Positions 1 to 7,336 of a stretch of DNA of 24,344 nt are shown here, piece after piece. The DNA lies in the NCBI GenBank assembly GCA_035550315.1, contig DASZPL010000137.1, forward strand, positions 1 through 24,344, read 5' to 3'. The stretch's first letter is position 1. Every line of letters begins with the position of its first letter. Both the position numbers and the translations under genes were made by a program. The notes below the pieces were generated by a model. That model was given only the letters and a program-made list of their open reading frames with translations. It was not told where the DNA came from and searched no databases. Source of the DNA: DASZPL01 sp035550315. GTDB taxonomy: Bacteria; Actinomycetota; Actinomycetes; JAFAQI01.

Positions 1-962
<962 letters not shown>

Positions 963-1020
963 CCCGTTCCTCCTCATCGGTTCCGCTCGGACACCAGTGT
1001 CGTGCACGCCGGCGGCAATC

Positions 1021-1059
1021 AAAAAACTGGCCCGGCGGGAACACCCGCCGGGCCAGTTT
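1021..1059 (-). terminator. Intrinsic terminator of the cupredoxin-like gene
   Basis: A perfect 16-bp inverted repeat (1024-1039 with 1044-1059) closes a 4-nt AACA loop. Read on the minus strand the hairpin ends in a run of T (complement of 1021-1026). It starts 16 bases after the stop codon of the gene at 1075-1920 and separates it from malate synthase. Textbook Rho-independent geometry, not common in high-GC actinobacteria. Confidence 0.9.
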
Positions 1060-1074
1060 CGTACTGGTCGACCG

Positions 1075-1920
1075 TCAGCCGATGTGGACCAGCTTGTACA
1101 TCCCCATGAAGGCATGCGGCATGCCGTTGTCGCGGCTTGGCCAGAAGCACGCGATCAAATACTTGCCCTTGGGCACGTTCAACTTGAGCTCGCCGGACTT
1201 ACCCGGGCCAATCGGAGCGGTTTCCGCCTTGAGGCCGATGACTTTCGCCGGCTGGCTGTTGTCCTGGATGTGCTTCCGGATATAGGCGCGGGTGGTCGAC
1301 GGCTTCACCCGGTCGATCTCCAAGAAGTGTGGCTCGTCGGTCTTGTTCGAGAACGTGACCCAGCCGTCGTGCGAGATCGTGCCCTTCACCTTGAAGCCAA
1401 AGCCGTGGGTGGTCGCCGCGGCGAAGACTGTTGCCGACGACGGCGGGGCGGTCCGCGCCACCTTTGGGCTGGTGACGGTCAGCCGGCCGAGCCCGTTGCC
1501 GTCCTCGTCAAGCAAGATGAACTTGCCGGCGGGCAGGCTCACGACAAAGCGTCCCGGTGCGTCGGTTCCGCCGTACCAGTGGACCTTCCTGTCAATCGTC
1601 CGAACCGCCTTGACGTTGCCCTGGAACGCGGCGTTGATGTCCTGGCCGGCCTGGTTGATCGTGAACCCCTTCGCTAGCGAGGCCACGACCAGCGTGTGAT
1701 GGTGGTGGTCGCCGCGCTTCGCGACGAACTCGATGCGCCCGGCCTGCACCTTCTGCACGTCAGCCTTCACGGTCTGCTTGGTCATGGTCACCGTGACCCG
1801 AGCCGGTGCGGTCGAGCTTGCGGCGCCCGCGCTCGCGGCCAAGCCGACAACGGCGAATGACGTCGCGGTGACAGCCGCGCCCATCCCTGCGATGGCACGC
1901 GTGAGCGTCCCCCGTTTCAT
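1075..1920 (-). CDS. Secreted cupredoxin-like protein, two beta-rich domains
   Basis: 281 aa. The first ~34 residues form a signal peptide (MKRGTLTRAI, a hydrophobic stretch, then SAGAASSTAPA), so the protein is exported. The C-terminal domain (about 165-281) has a possible type I copper set: H198 in DEPHFLEI, C258 in YLIACFW, H269 in MPHAFMGM, and M272 or M274. The Cys-to-His spacing is longer than in plastocyanin or azurin, so copper binding is inference. The N-terminal domain (about 40-155) carries a HHHH stretch at 72-75 before TLVVASLAKGF, which might be another metal site. The start at 1920 is preferred over the upstream ATG at 1992 because AGGAGG lies 10 nt upstream and the signal peptide begins there. 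A terminator follows directly. The substrate or electron partner is unknown. Confidence 0.8.
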   Translation of the reverse strand: MKRGTLTRAIAGMGAAVTATSFAVVGLAASAGAASSTAPARVTVTMTKQTVKADVQKVQAGRIEFVAKRGDHHHHTLVVASLAKGFTINQAGQDINAAFQGNVKAVRTIDRKVHWYGGTDAPGRFVVSLPAGKFILLDEDGNGLGRLTVTSPKVARTAPPSSATVFAAATTHGFGFKVKGTISHDGWVTFSNKTDEPHFLEIDRVKPSTTRAYIRKHIQDNSQPAKVIGLKAETAPIGPGKSGELKLNVPKGKYLIACFWPSRDNGMPHAFMGMYKLVHIG

Positions 1921-2017
1921 GCGGTATCCCTCCTGTCCGAGCTCATCCGGCTCAGATCGGGAGGGATCCAACCACAGCTCCTCGCGGGCCAATCGGTTGG
2001 TAAGTGACGCGTTCCCG

Positions 2018-2065
2018 TCAGGACAGGTGAAGCAGCCGGTACATCGCTAGGAACGCCTTCGCGCA
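2018..2065 (-). pseudogene. Vestige resembling the 3' end of the cupredoxin-like gene
   Basis: In a frame different from the SRPBCC gene, the minus strand reads C-A-K-AFLAMYRLLHLS-stop. The downstream cupredoxin-like gene ends AFMGMYKLVHIG-stop. Six of 12 residues are identical, most others are conservative, and the stop codons align. Across the 12 codons, the stop and the next three bases, I count 30 of 42 bases matching. The Cys (codon 2063-2065) sits where C258 would be if the residues between Cys and His were lost. It overlaps the last codons of the SRPBCC gene. It looks like a truncated duplicate, but the short length leaves chance possible. Confidence 0.4.
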
Positions 2066-2664
2066 AACCACCAGATCAGCAGGCAGAGACCGCCGATGGC
2101 GGCGGCGAGCGGCGCCACGCCGGCGGTCGTCGGGGACGACTCCCCGGGAAACGGCGGCAGGTTCGCGGCGAGAGCGGCGGGCGGCTCCGGCGGTGATGCG
2201 GCCGGTGCGGGCGCCTCGACGTCAAGCCCGCCCGCATCGCCCAAGGCCGTGTCGCTGATGGCGGCATCGAGCAGGCGCGTGATCACCCGCTCCCAAGCCG
2301 CCGCGTCGGCAGCGGCGCCACGGCCGGTCGCGGTGACGTCGCCGTCGACCGTGATCTGGGTTCCTGGCATGGCGTCGTCGAGCGAGACTGTCAGCGTGGC
2401 AACCAGGTTGCCGCCGCCGCGCGCCTCCATCCCGGTCACGCTGAGTGCCAGCCGGCGGGCGGCGGCGTCGCAGCTCACCACCCCACCGCTGATCCGGTAG
2501 GTGATCTGGGTCGTGCCGAGCCGCGCCTTCAGCGAGCCGGTCACGGTGTCGCCGTCGGTCGACAGCGTCGCGCCAGGCAGCCGCCCGATCGCGGTGATGT
2601 CTGTGACCGCCCGCCACACCTCGTCGACCGGCGCCGGCACGGTGTCCTGATGTGAAACCTTCAT
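2047..2664 (-). CDS. SRPBCC/CoxG-like protein with C-terminal membrane anchor
   Basis: 205 aa. Residues 1-145 fit the SRPBCC (START/Bet v1-like) fold, closest in style to CoxG (carbon monoxide dehydrogenase subunit G family): MKVSHQDTVPAPVDEVW at the start, GRLPGATL, an alternating hydrophobic strand pattern, and a long amphipathic helix AWERVITRLLDAAI near 122-137. A Pro/Ala-rich linker (about 148-180) leads to one membrane helix (about 181-200) ending in ARRRS, so the domain probably faces the cytoplasm. It starts 3 bp after the stop of the TIGR03085-like gene, so the two are probably co-transcribed. No CO dehydrogenase genes are nearby, and many family members have unrelated or unknown ligand-binding roles. 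Its 3' end overlaps the cupredoxin-like vestige. Confidence 0.8.
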   Translation of the reverse strand: MKVSHQDTVPAPVDEVWRAVTDITAIGRLPGATLSTDGDTVTGSLKARLGTTQITYRISGGVVSCDAAARRLALSVTGMEARGGGNLVATLTVSLDDAMPGTQITVDGDVTATGRGAAADAAAWERVITRLLDAAISDTALGDAGGLDVEAPAPAASPPEPPAALAANLPPFPGESSPTTAGVAPLAAAIGGLCLLIWWFARRRS

Positions 2665-2667
2665 CGC

Positions 2668-3291
2668 TTACACGCCGAGCCGGGTCTGCGCCAGCCGCTG
2701 CATCGCATCCGCGTCGCCGGTGACCTCCACCGCGGCGGCGGACTTGCGGTTGAACGCGTACAGCACCAGCTCACTGGGCGGACCGAGCAGCCGGACGGTC
2801 GCGCCACGCCCGACGACGGTTCGGTCGCCCCCCGGCGTCACCACCTCCACCTGCATGCCTTTGGCTCGTCGCAACGACAGTCGCAGCGTCCGGCTCAGCC
2901 GGGACCACAGCAGTTGTTCCTCTGCGGCGTCGAGCACGCGCGGGCTCTCGCCATTGGCACGCCGGACGTCCTCGGCGTGCACGAGGAACTCGAAGAGGTT
3001 CATTGCCTCGTCAACCGGCCGTTGGTAGGCGGGCGGCCCCGCCGCGATGCGCTCCACGACCGCGTCGTACCCATGCACGCGCAGCGTGCTCGCCATCACG
3101 CGATTGGTGTACGCCGCGAACGGGCCCGGCGCGACCACACCCGGCGCGGCGTCGGGACGCCGCTCCCGGACATAGACGTGGGCGGCAAGGTCCGCGGTGG
3201 TCCAGCCCTCGCACAGCGTGGGCGCGTCGGGACCGAGCGCGCGGAGCGCCTCGACGAGCACCCGCCGTTCGTGCTGCGCCCAGTCGCTCAT
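2668..3291 (-). CDS. TIGR03085-like metal-binding protein (mycothiol-dependent maleylpyruvate isomerase fold)
   Basis: 207 aa. The N-terminal half is the DinB-like four-helix fold of mycothiol-dependent maleylpyruvate isomerases: LCEGWTTADLAAH with metal-ligand candidate H38, and NLFEFLVHAEDVRRANG giving E101 and H105 (the E-x3-H pair). The C-terminal part (about 140-207) is a small alpha/beta domain with LLGPPSELVLYAFNRK, typical of the TIGR03085 subfamily. Mycothiol is an actinobacterial thiol, so the family fits the host. The reaction is unknown. The start at 3291 (ATG) gives MSDWAQHERR, the usual family N-terminus, with a weak AAGG about 8 nt upstream; the frame extends further upstream but that part is not family-like. 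First gene of a two-gene unit with the SRPBCC protein, divergent from the ferritin-like gene. Confidence 0.88.
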   Translation of the reverse strand: MSDWAQHERRVLVEALRALGPDAPTLCEGWTTADLAAHVYVRERRPDAAPGVVAPGPFAAYTNRVMASTLRVHGYDAVVERIAAGPPAYQRPVDEAMNLFEFLVHAEDVRRANGESPRVLDAAEEQLLWSRLSRTLRLSLRRAKGMQVEVVTPGGDRTVVGRGATVRLLGPPSELVLYAFNRKSAAAVEVTGDADAMQRLAQTRLGV

Positions 3292-3310
3292 GACCGCAAC
3301 CTTAGGCGGG

Positions 3311-3326
3311 TGGACGCGCACGTCCA
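3311..3326. promoter_or_regulatory. Candidate operator in the divergent intergenic region
   Basis: TGGACG-cgca-CGTCCA is a perfect 6-bp inverted repeat in the 78-bp gap between divergent genes (starts at 3291 and 3370). The position suits a regulator site covering both promoters. No regulator gene is adjacent and a short GC-rich palindrome can occur by chance. Confidence 0.25.
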
Positions 3327-3369
3327 GCGGGCCTAGCGTCGGCCACAGCACCGATCGGCGGGAGGCCCG

Positions 3370-3837
3370 ATGACGCTGGACGAGCTCTGGACGCAGGCCT
3401 ACGAAGGCGAGATCTACGGAGCGGCGATCTTCCGGGCGGTCGCGGAGCGGCAGACCGATCCGGTGCGCCGCCAAGAGATGGAGCTGCTCTCCATGCTCGA
3501 GCAGCGGACGAGGGACATCGCCGAGCCGGTGCTGAAGGCGCGCGGCCTCGCCACGACCGGGCTCGCCGGCAACGCCGAGGAGGCCGCGACCTCGCTCGCC
3601 GAGCTGCCGTGGGAGGAGTTCCTCGGATGGCTCGACAAGGTCACCAATGAATACCTCGGGATCTACTGCGAGCTCGCCGCCACCACGGTGGGCGACGAGC
3701 AGGACGTCGCCTCGGCCTACGTCGCGCATGAGCAAGCGATCGCCAGCTACATCCGCCGGGTCGACGGCCGGGAGACCGGTGAACCATTGGAAGCGGTCAC
3801 CGCCCTGCCGCACATGGCGGGTGCCGTCGCGGTCTGA
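3370..3837 (+). CDS. Ferritin-like/rubrerythrin-like helical protein
   Basis: 155 aa, almost entirely helical. Spaced Glu and His residues recall ferritin-like diiron proteins: YEGEIYGAAIF (E12, E14), EMELLSMLEQRTRD (E36, E38, E44), EYLGIYCELA (E94, E101) and YVAHEQAIASYIRR (H120, E121). I cannot assign the iron ligands by eye, so diiron chemistry is inference. GGGAGG sits 5 nt before the ATG at 3370 and fixes the start. The gene lies 62 bp upstream of the reductase-phosphatase fusion on the same strand with no visible terminator between, so it may be the first gene of that operon. Alternatives are an oxidative-stress protein transcribed on its own, or a diiron desaturase or oxygenase relative acting on the pathway's lipid. 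Confidence 0.72.
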   Translation: MTLDELWTQAYEGEIYGAAIFRAVAERQTDPVRRQEMELLSMLEQRTRDIAEPVLKARGLATTGLAGNAEEAATSLAELPWEEFLGWLDKVTNEYLGIYCELAATTVGDEQDVASAYVAHEQAIASYIRRVDGRETGEPLEAVTALPHMAGAVAV

Positions 3838-3899
3838 GCGGCTGGACGGCGGCGAATCGCTTGCGGTCGCCCGATCTGCAAATGATTGACTGCGACGTC

Positions 3900-6158
3900 A
3901 TGAGCGCGCGGCCGATCCGGGACTCGCTCGCCGGCAAACGCATCCTGCTCACCGGTGCCACCGGCTTCGTCGGCGAGGCGATTCTGGAGCGCCTGTTGCG
4001 CGACCTGCCGGACACCCAGGTCATCGTGATCGTCCGGGCGCGCGGCGGCTTCGGCGCCGACGCCCGCGTCGGGCAGCTCTTGGCCGGACCGGCCTTCGGC
4101 CGGCTGCGCGAACAGCTCGGCGACACTCCCGTCGCGGACCTCGCCCGCCGCCGGATCACCGTTTTGGAAGGCGATCTCGACGACGTCCCGGCCCTGCCGT
4201 CCGACATCGACGTCGTCATCCACTGCGCCGGCGAGGTGTCGTTCGACCCGCCCATCGACGAGGGCTTCGCGACCAACCTGCAGGGCACCCTCAACCTGCT
4301 CGCGGCGATCGAAGCCAGCGGCTCGCGGCCGCACTACCTGCACGTGTCGACGGCGTACGTCGCGGGTCGCAAGCAAGGGCACGTCGGCGAGGGGCGGCTC
4401 GACCACACCGTCGACTGGCGCGCCGAGGCGTCGGCCGCCACTGCGTTGCGGGAGCGGGTGGAGGCAGCCAGTCGCACGGCCGAGCAGCTCAGCGGCTTCC
4501 TCGCCGAGGCGGAACGCGAGCACGCCAACTCGGGTGCGACCAAGATCGGCGCCGACGCGGAACGGCGTCGCCGCGACTGGGTCACGAAGTCGCTGGTGGA
4601 CGCCGGCCGGGAGCGTGGTCGCACGCTGGGCTGGACCGACTGTTACACGTTCACCAAGGCGATGGCCGAACGAGCAGTCGAGGAGACGGCGGCCCACCTG
4701 CCGGTGACCATCCTCCGGCCGAGCATCATCGAAAGCGCGCTGCAGCAGCCCTATCCGGGTTGGATCTCGGGCTTCAAGATGGCCGAGCCGCTGATCCTCG
4801 CCTACGGTCGCGGCGACCTGCCGGACTTCCCGGGCATTCCCGACGGGACCATCGACATCATCCCCGTCGACCTCGTCGTCAACGCGACGCTGACCGCCGC
4901 GGCAACGCCCCCCGAGCCAGGATCGCCGGCGTACTTCACGATCTGCTCCGGCGCGCGCAACCCGTGCACCTACCGGATGCTCTACGACCTGGTGCGTGAC
5001 TACTTCACCGCCCACCCGCTCGAGCAGCGCGATCGCGGGACGGTGCGGGTGCCGTCGTGGCAGTGGCCGGGATCGGCGCGCGTCGAGCAGCTGCTGCGGA
5101 TCGGCGAGCGGGTGCAACAGACCACCGATCGGGTCGTGATGTCGCTGCCGCGCTCTGCCCGCACCCGCGACTGGGCGACCTCGTTGGACCGGCAGCGGCG
5201 CCGGCTGGAGTTCTTGCGCCGCTACTTCGATCTCTACCGGCCGTACGTCGAGGCGGAGCTGCACTTCAGCGACACCCGAACCCTGGCGCTGCACGAGTCG
5301 CTGCATCCGGCCGACGTCGAATCATGGGGCTTCGACGCGGCGGTCATCGACTGGCCCTACTACCTGGCCGAGGTGCACGTGCCGGCGGTCGTGGCACCGC
5401 TTCGCGCGACCGGCCTGAACCGCCGCCGCGCGACGCCGACTCGACGGGTCGAGGGCGACGGCAACGTGGTGGCGGTCTTCGACATGGACGGCACGCTGCT
5501 GCCGAGCAACGTCATCGAGTCCTATCTATGGTTGCGGCTCCCCGAGCTAGGTCTCGCCGACAAGGCCCGCGAAGTCGGCGACGTCGCACGGGCGCTGCCG
5601 CGCTGGCTGCTGACCCAGCGTCGCGACCGGTCGGCCTTCCTGCGGATGGTCTATCGCCGTTACGAGGGCGCGTCGCTCGCCGAGCTGGAGCGGCTGGTCG
5701 ACGAGCGGGTCACGACCACGATGCTGACCCGGCTGTCAGCGCGGGCGGTTCGCGCGATCCGGGAGCACCGCGGCGCGGGCCACCGCGTCGTCCTGGTGAC
5801 CGGCGCCGTGACGCCACTGACCCGCCCGCTGGCCGGCCTGTTCGACGAGGTGCTGGCGGCCGAGCTGGCGGTCGGCCCCGACGGCCGGTGCACCGGGCAC
5901 CTGGCACGGCCGCCGCTCGTCGGGGAGGGCCGCGCGGCCTGGCTGCGGCATCGCGCCCGCGAGGCCGGATGGGACCTAGCTGCGAGCTATGCCTACGCCG
6001 ACTCGGCGAGCGACCTTCCGCTGCTGCGCGCGGTCGGGCACCCGGTCGCCGTCGACCCCGACGTGGTGCTGTCGCGGGTCGCCCGCCGCGAACGCTGGCC
6101 GGTCGAGGACTGGCACCGCCTCGCCCCGGCTCGCCGCGACCTCGAGGCCGTGCGGTGA
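3900..6158 (+). CDS. Fatty acyl-CoA reductase fused to HAD-IB phosphatase
   Basis: 752 aa from the ATG at 3900. Residues 13-400 are an NAD(P)-binding_4 (male sterility) reductase: TGATGFVG at 18-25, HVSTAYVAG with catalytic Ser about 150, and Y249-x3-K253 in CYTFTKAMAE. Residues about 400-510 resemble the FAR_C domain, with DWPYYLAEVHVP. After a short basic linker, residues 524-740 are a HAD-IB hydrolase: DMDGT at 528-532, the motif II threonine T634 in VTGAVTP, and YADSASDLPLL with D701 and D705, followed by VAVDPD. Family knowledge says the first part reduces acyl-CoA or acyl thioester to aldehyde or alcohol, and the second removes phosphate from a small or lipid phosphate. The substrates are unknown. 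No good ribosome site supports 3900, 3882 or 3861; 3900 gives the family-like N-terminus. The stop overlaps the next start by 4 bases. Confidence 0.88.
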   Translation: MSARPIRDSLAGKRILLTGATGFVGEAILERLLRDLPDTQVIVIVRARGGFGADARVGQLLAGPAFGRLREQLGDTPVADLARRRITVLEGDLDDVPALPSDIDVVIHCAGEVSFDPPIDEGFATNLQGTLNLLAAIEASGSRPHYLHVSTAYVAGRKQGHVGEGRLDHTVDWRAEASAATALRERVEAASRTAEQLSGFLAEAEREHANSGATKIGADAERRRRDWVTKSLVDAGRERGRTLGWTDCYTFTKAMAERAVEETAAHLPVTILRPSIIESALQQPYPGWISGFKMAEPLILAYGRGDLPDFPGIPDGTIDIIPVDLVVNATLTAAATPPEPGSPAYFTICSGARNPCTYRMLYDLVRDYFTAHPLEQRDRGTVRVPSWQWPGSARVEQLLRIGERVQQTTDRVVMSLPRSARTRDWATSLDRQRRRLEFLRRYFDLYRPYVEAELHFSDTRTLALHESLHPADVESWGFDAAVIDWPYYLAEVHVPAVVAPLRATGLNRRRATPTRRVEGDGNVVAVFDMDGTLLPSNVIESYLWLRLPELGLADKAREVGDVARALPRWLLTQRRDRSAFLRMVYRRYEGASLAELERLVDERVTTTMLTRLSARAVRAIREHRGAGHRVVLVTGAVTPLTRPLAGLFDEVLAAELAVGPDGRCTGHLARPPLVGEGRAAWLRHRAREAGWDLAASYAYADSASDLPLLRAVGHPVAVDPDVVLSRVARRERWPVEDWHRLAPARRDLEAVR

Positions 6159-7336
6159 TCACGGCCCTCGAAATTTATCGGTCGCTGCCGCGGTATGTCG
6201 CGGCGCGCGCGGTCGGGCCGCGCCTGCCCGGGATGCTCGCCGGTCCGCTGGCGCCGCTGCGCCTGGTGCACCGGGACGGGCCGCGGATGCCGGCCGACGG
6301 CTGGGTCCGGGTCCGGCCCCGACTGGCCGGGATCTGCGGCAGCGACCTGGCCACGCTCTCCGGCCAGACCTCCCTCTACTTCACCCCGCTGGTGTCGATG
6401 CCGTTCGTGCCCGGTCACGAGGTGGTGGGCGAGACCGTCGACGATGCCGGTGACGTCCCGGCCGGCACCCGCGTCGTCCTCGACCCGTTGCTCGGCTGCC
6501 GGGCGCGCGGCCTGCCGCCCTGCAACGCGTGCACGTCCGGCAACCACAACCGCTGCGACCGCATCACCGTCGGTCACCTCTCGCCCGGCTTGCAGACCGG
6601 TTTCTGCCAGGACACCGGCGGCGGCTGGAGCGGTGAGCTGGTCGCCCACGTGTCCCAACTCCACCCGGTGCCCGACGACCTGCCGGACGAGCGGGCCGTC
6701 CTCATCGAGCCATTGGCGTGCGCCGTACACATCGCCCGCCGCTGCGCCCTCGCCGATGGTGGTACGGCGGTGGTGGTGGGCGCCGGCGCGATCGGGCTGT
6801 TCACCGCGTTGGCGCTGCGCGAGCTGACACCGGCCGCCCACGTGACCGTCGTCGCCAAGCACCGTCGCCAGGTCGAGCTGGCGCATGCCTTGGGCGCGAG
6901 CGCGGTGATCTCCCCTAGCGAGGCGGCGACGGCGATCCGGCGATCGACCCGCGCGCTGCGGCTCGAACCGGAACGGGGTCCGGCGTACCTGCTGGGTGGT
7001 GTCGACGTAGCCGTCGACGCGGTCGGCTCCCGCGGATCGATCGACACCGCGCTGCGGGTGGTGCGCGCGGGCGGCCGGGTCGTGCTCGGCGGGGTACCGG
7101 GCGCGGGCCTGGACCTGACGCCGGCCTGGTTCCGCGAGCTCGACGTCACGGGCGCCTACGCGACGGCCGGTGACGCGTTCGACGTGGCGATCCGGCTGGC
7201 GGCCACCGCGCCGCTCGACGACCTGCTCGGCGTGGCCTATCCGTTGGCCCGCTGGCGCGAGGCCCTCGACCATGCCCACGATGCGGGGCGGCTGGGAACA
7301 TTGAAGGTGGCATTCGATCTAAGAGGAGCACGGTGA
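6155..7336 (+). CDS. Zinc-dependent alcohol dehydrogenase (MDR family)
   Basis: 393 aa, GTG start at 6155 overlapping the previous stop (GTGA). Catalytic zinc ligands are visible: C61 in GICGSD, H88 and E89 in PGHEVVGE, and an IEPLACAVH Glu. Four structural-zinc cysteines follow at C115, C123, C126 and C134. The first spacing (C-x7-C) is longer than the usual C-x2-C. A Rossmann motif VVVGAGAIG lies near 206-214. The fold and the LGASAVI and DAVGS blocks match NAD(P)-dependent polyol, threonine-type and other secondary alcohol dehydrogenases. The substrate cannot be read from sequence. Translational coupling to the reductase-phosphatase suggests it interconverts an alcohol and a ketone or aldehyde in the same route. 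Its frame is open for over 1 kb upstream into the previous gene, but that upstream part is a shadow without family similarity. Confidence 0.9.
   Translation: MITALEIYRSLPRYVAARAVGPRLPGMLAGPLAPLRLVHRDGPRMPADGWVRVRPRLAGICGSDLATLSGQTSLYFTPLVSMPFVPGHEVVGETVDDAGDVPAGTRVVLDPLLGCRARGLPPCNACTSGNHNRCDRITVGHLSPGLQTGFCQDTGGGWSGELVAHVSQLHPVPDDLPDERAVLIEPLACAVHIARRCALADGGTAVVVGAGAIGLFTALALRELTPAAHVTVVAKHRRQVELAHALGASAVISPSEAATAIRRSTRALRLEPERGPAYLLGGVDVAVDAVGSRGSIDTALRVVRAGGRVVLGGVPGAGLDLTPAWFRELDVTGAYATAGDAFDVAIRLAATAPLDDLLGVAYPLARWREALDHAHDAGRLGTLKVAFDLRGAR

Noticed and set aside
1992..2015. ECF-like promoter on the minus strand before the cupredoxin gene (GGAAC at 2011-2015, CGAT at 1992-1995)
   Set aside because: The 15-nt spacer is shorter than usual and CGAT is a loose match; not strong enough to list.
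3861..3899. Alternative starts TTG 3861 and ATG 3882 for the acyl-CoA reductase fusion
   Set aside because: Neither has a ribosome site, and the extra residues add nothing family-like; ATG 3900 starts 17 residues before the TGATGFVG motif as expected.
3747..5306. Minus-strand open frame of 519 codons
   Set aside because: Arg/Val/Gly-rich composition typical of a shadow; it lies opposite the well-supported acyl-CoA reductase domain.
5057..6154. Upstream extension of the alcohol dehydrogenase frame, and a possible fusion
   Set aside because: The extension is an Ala/Arg/Gly-rich shadow of the HAD domain; the dehydrogenase family N-terminus and the GTGA overlap support the start at 6155.
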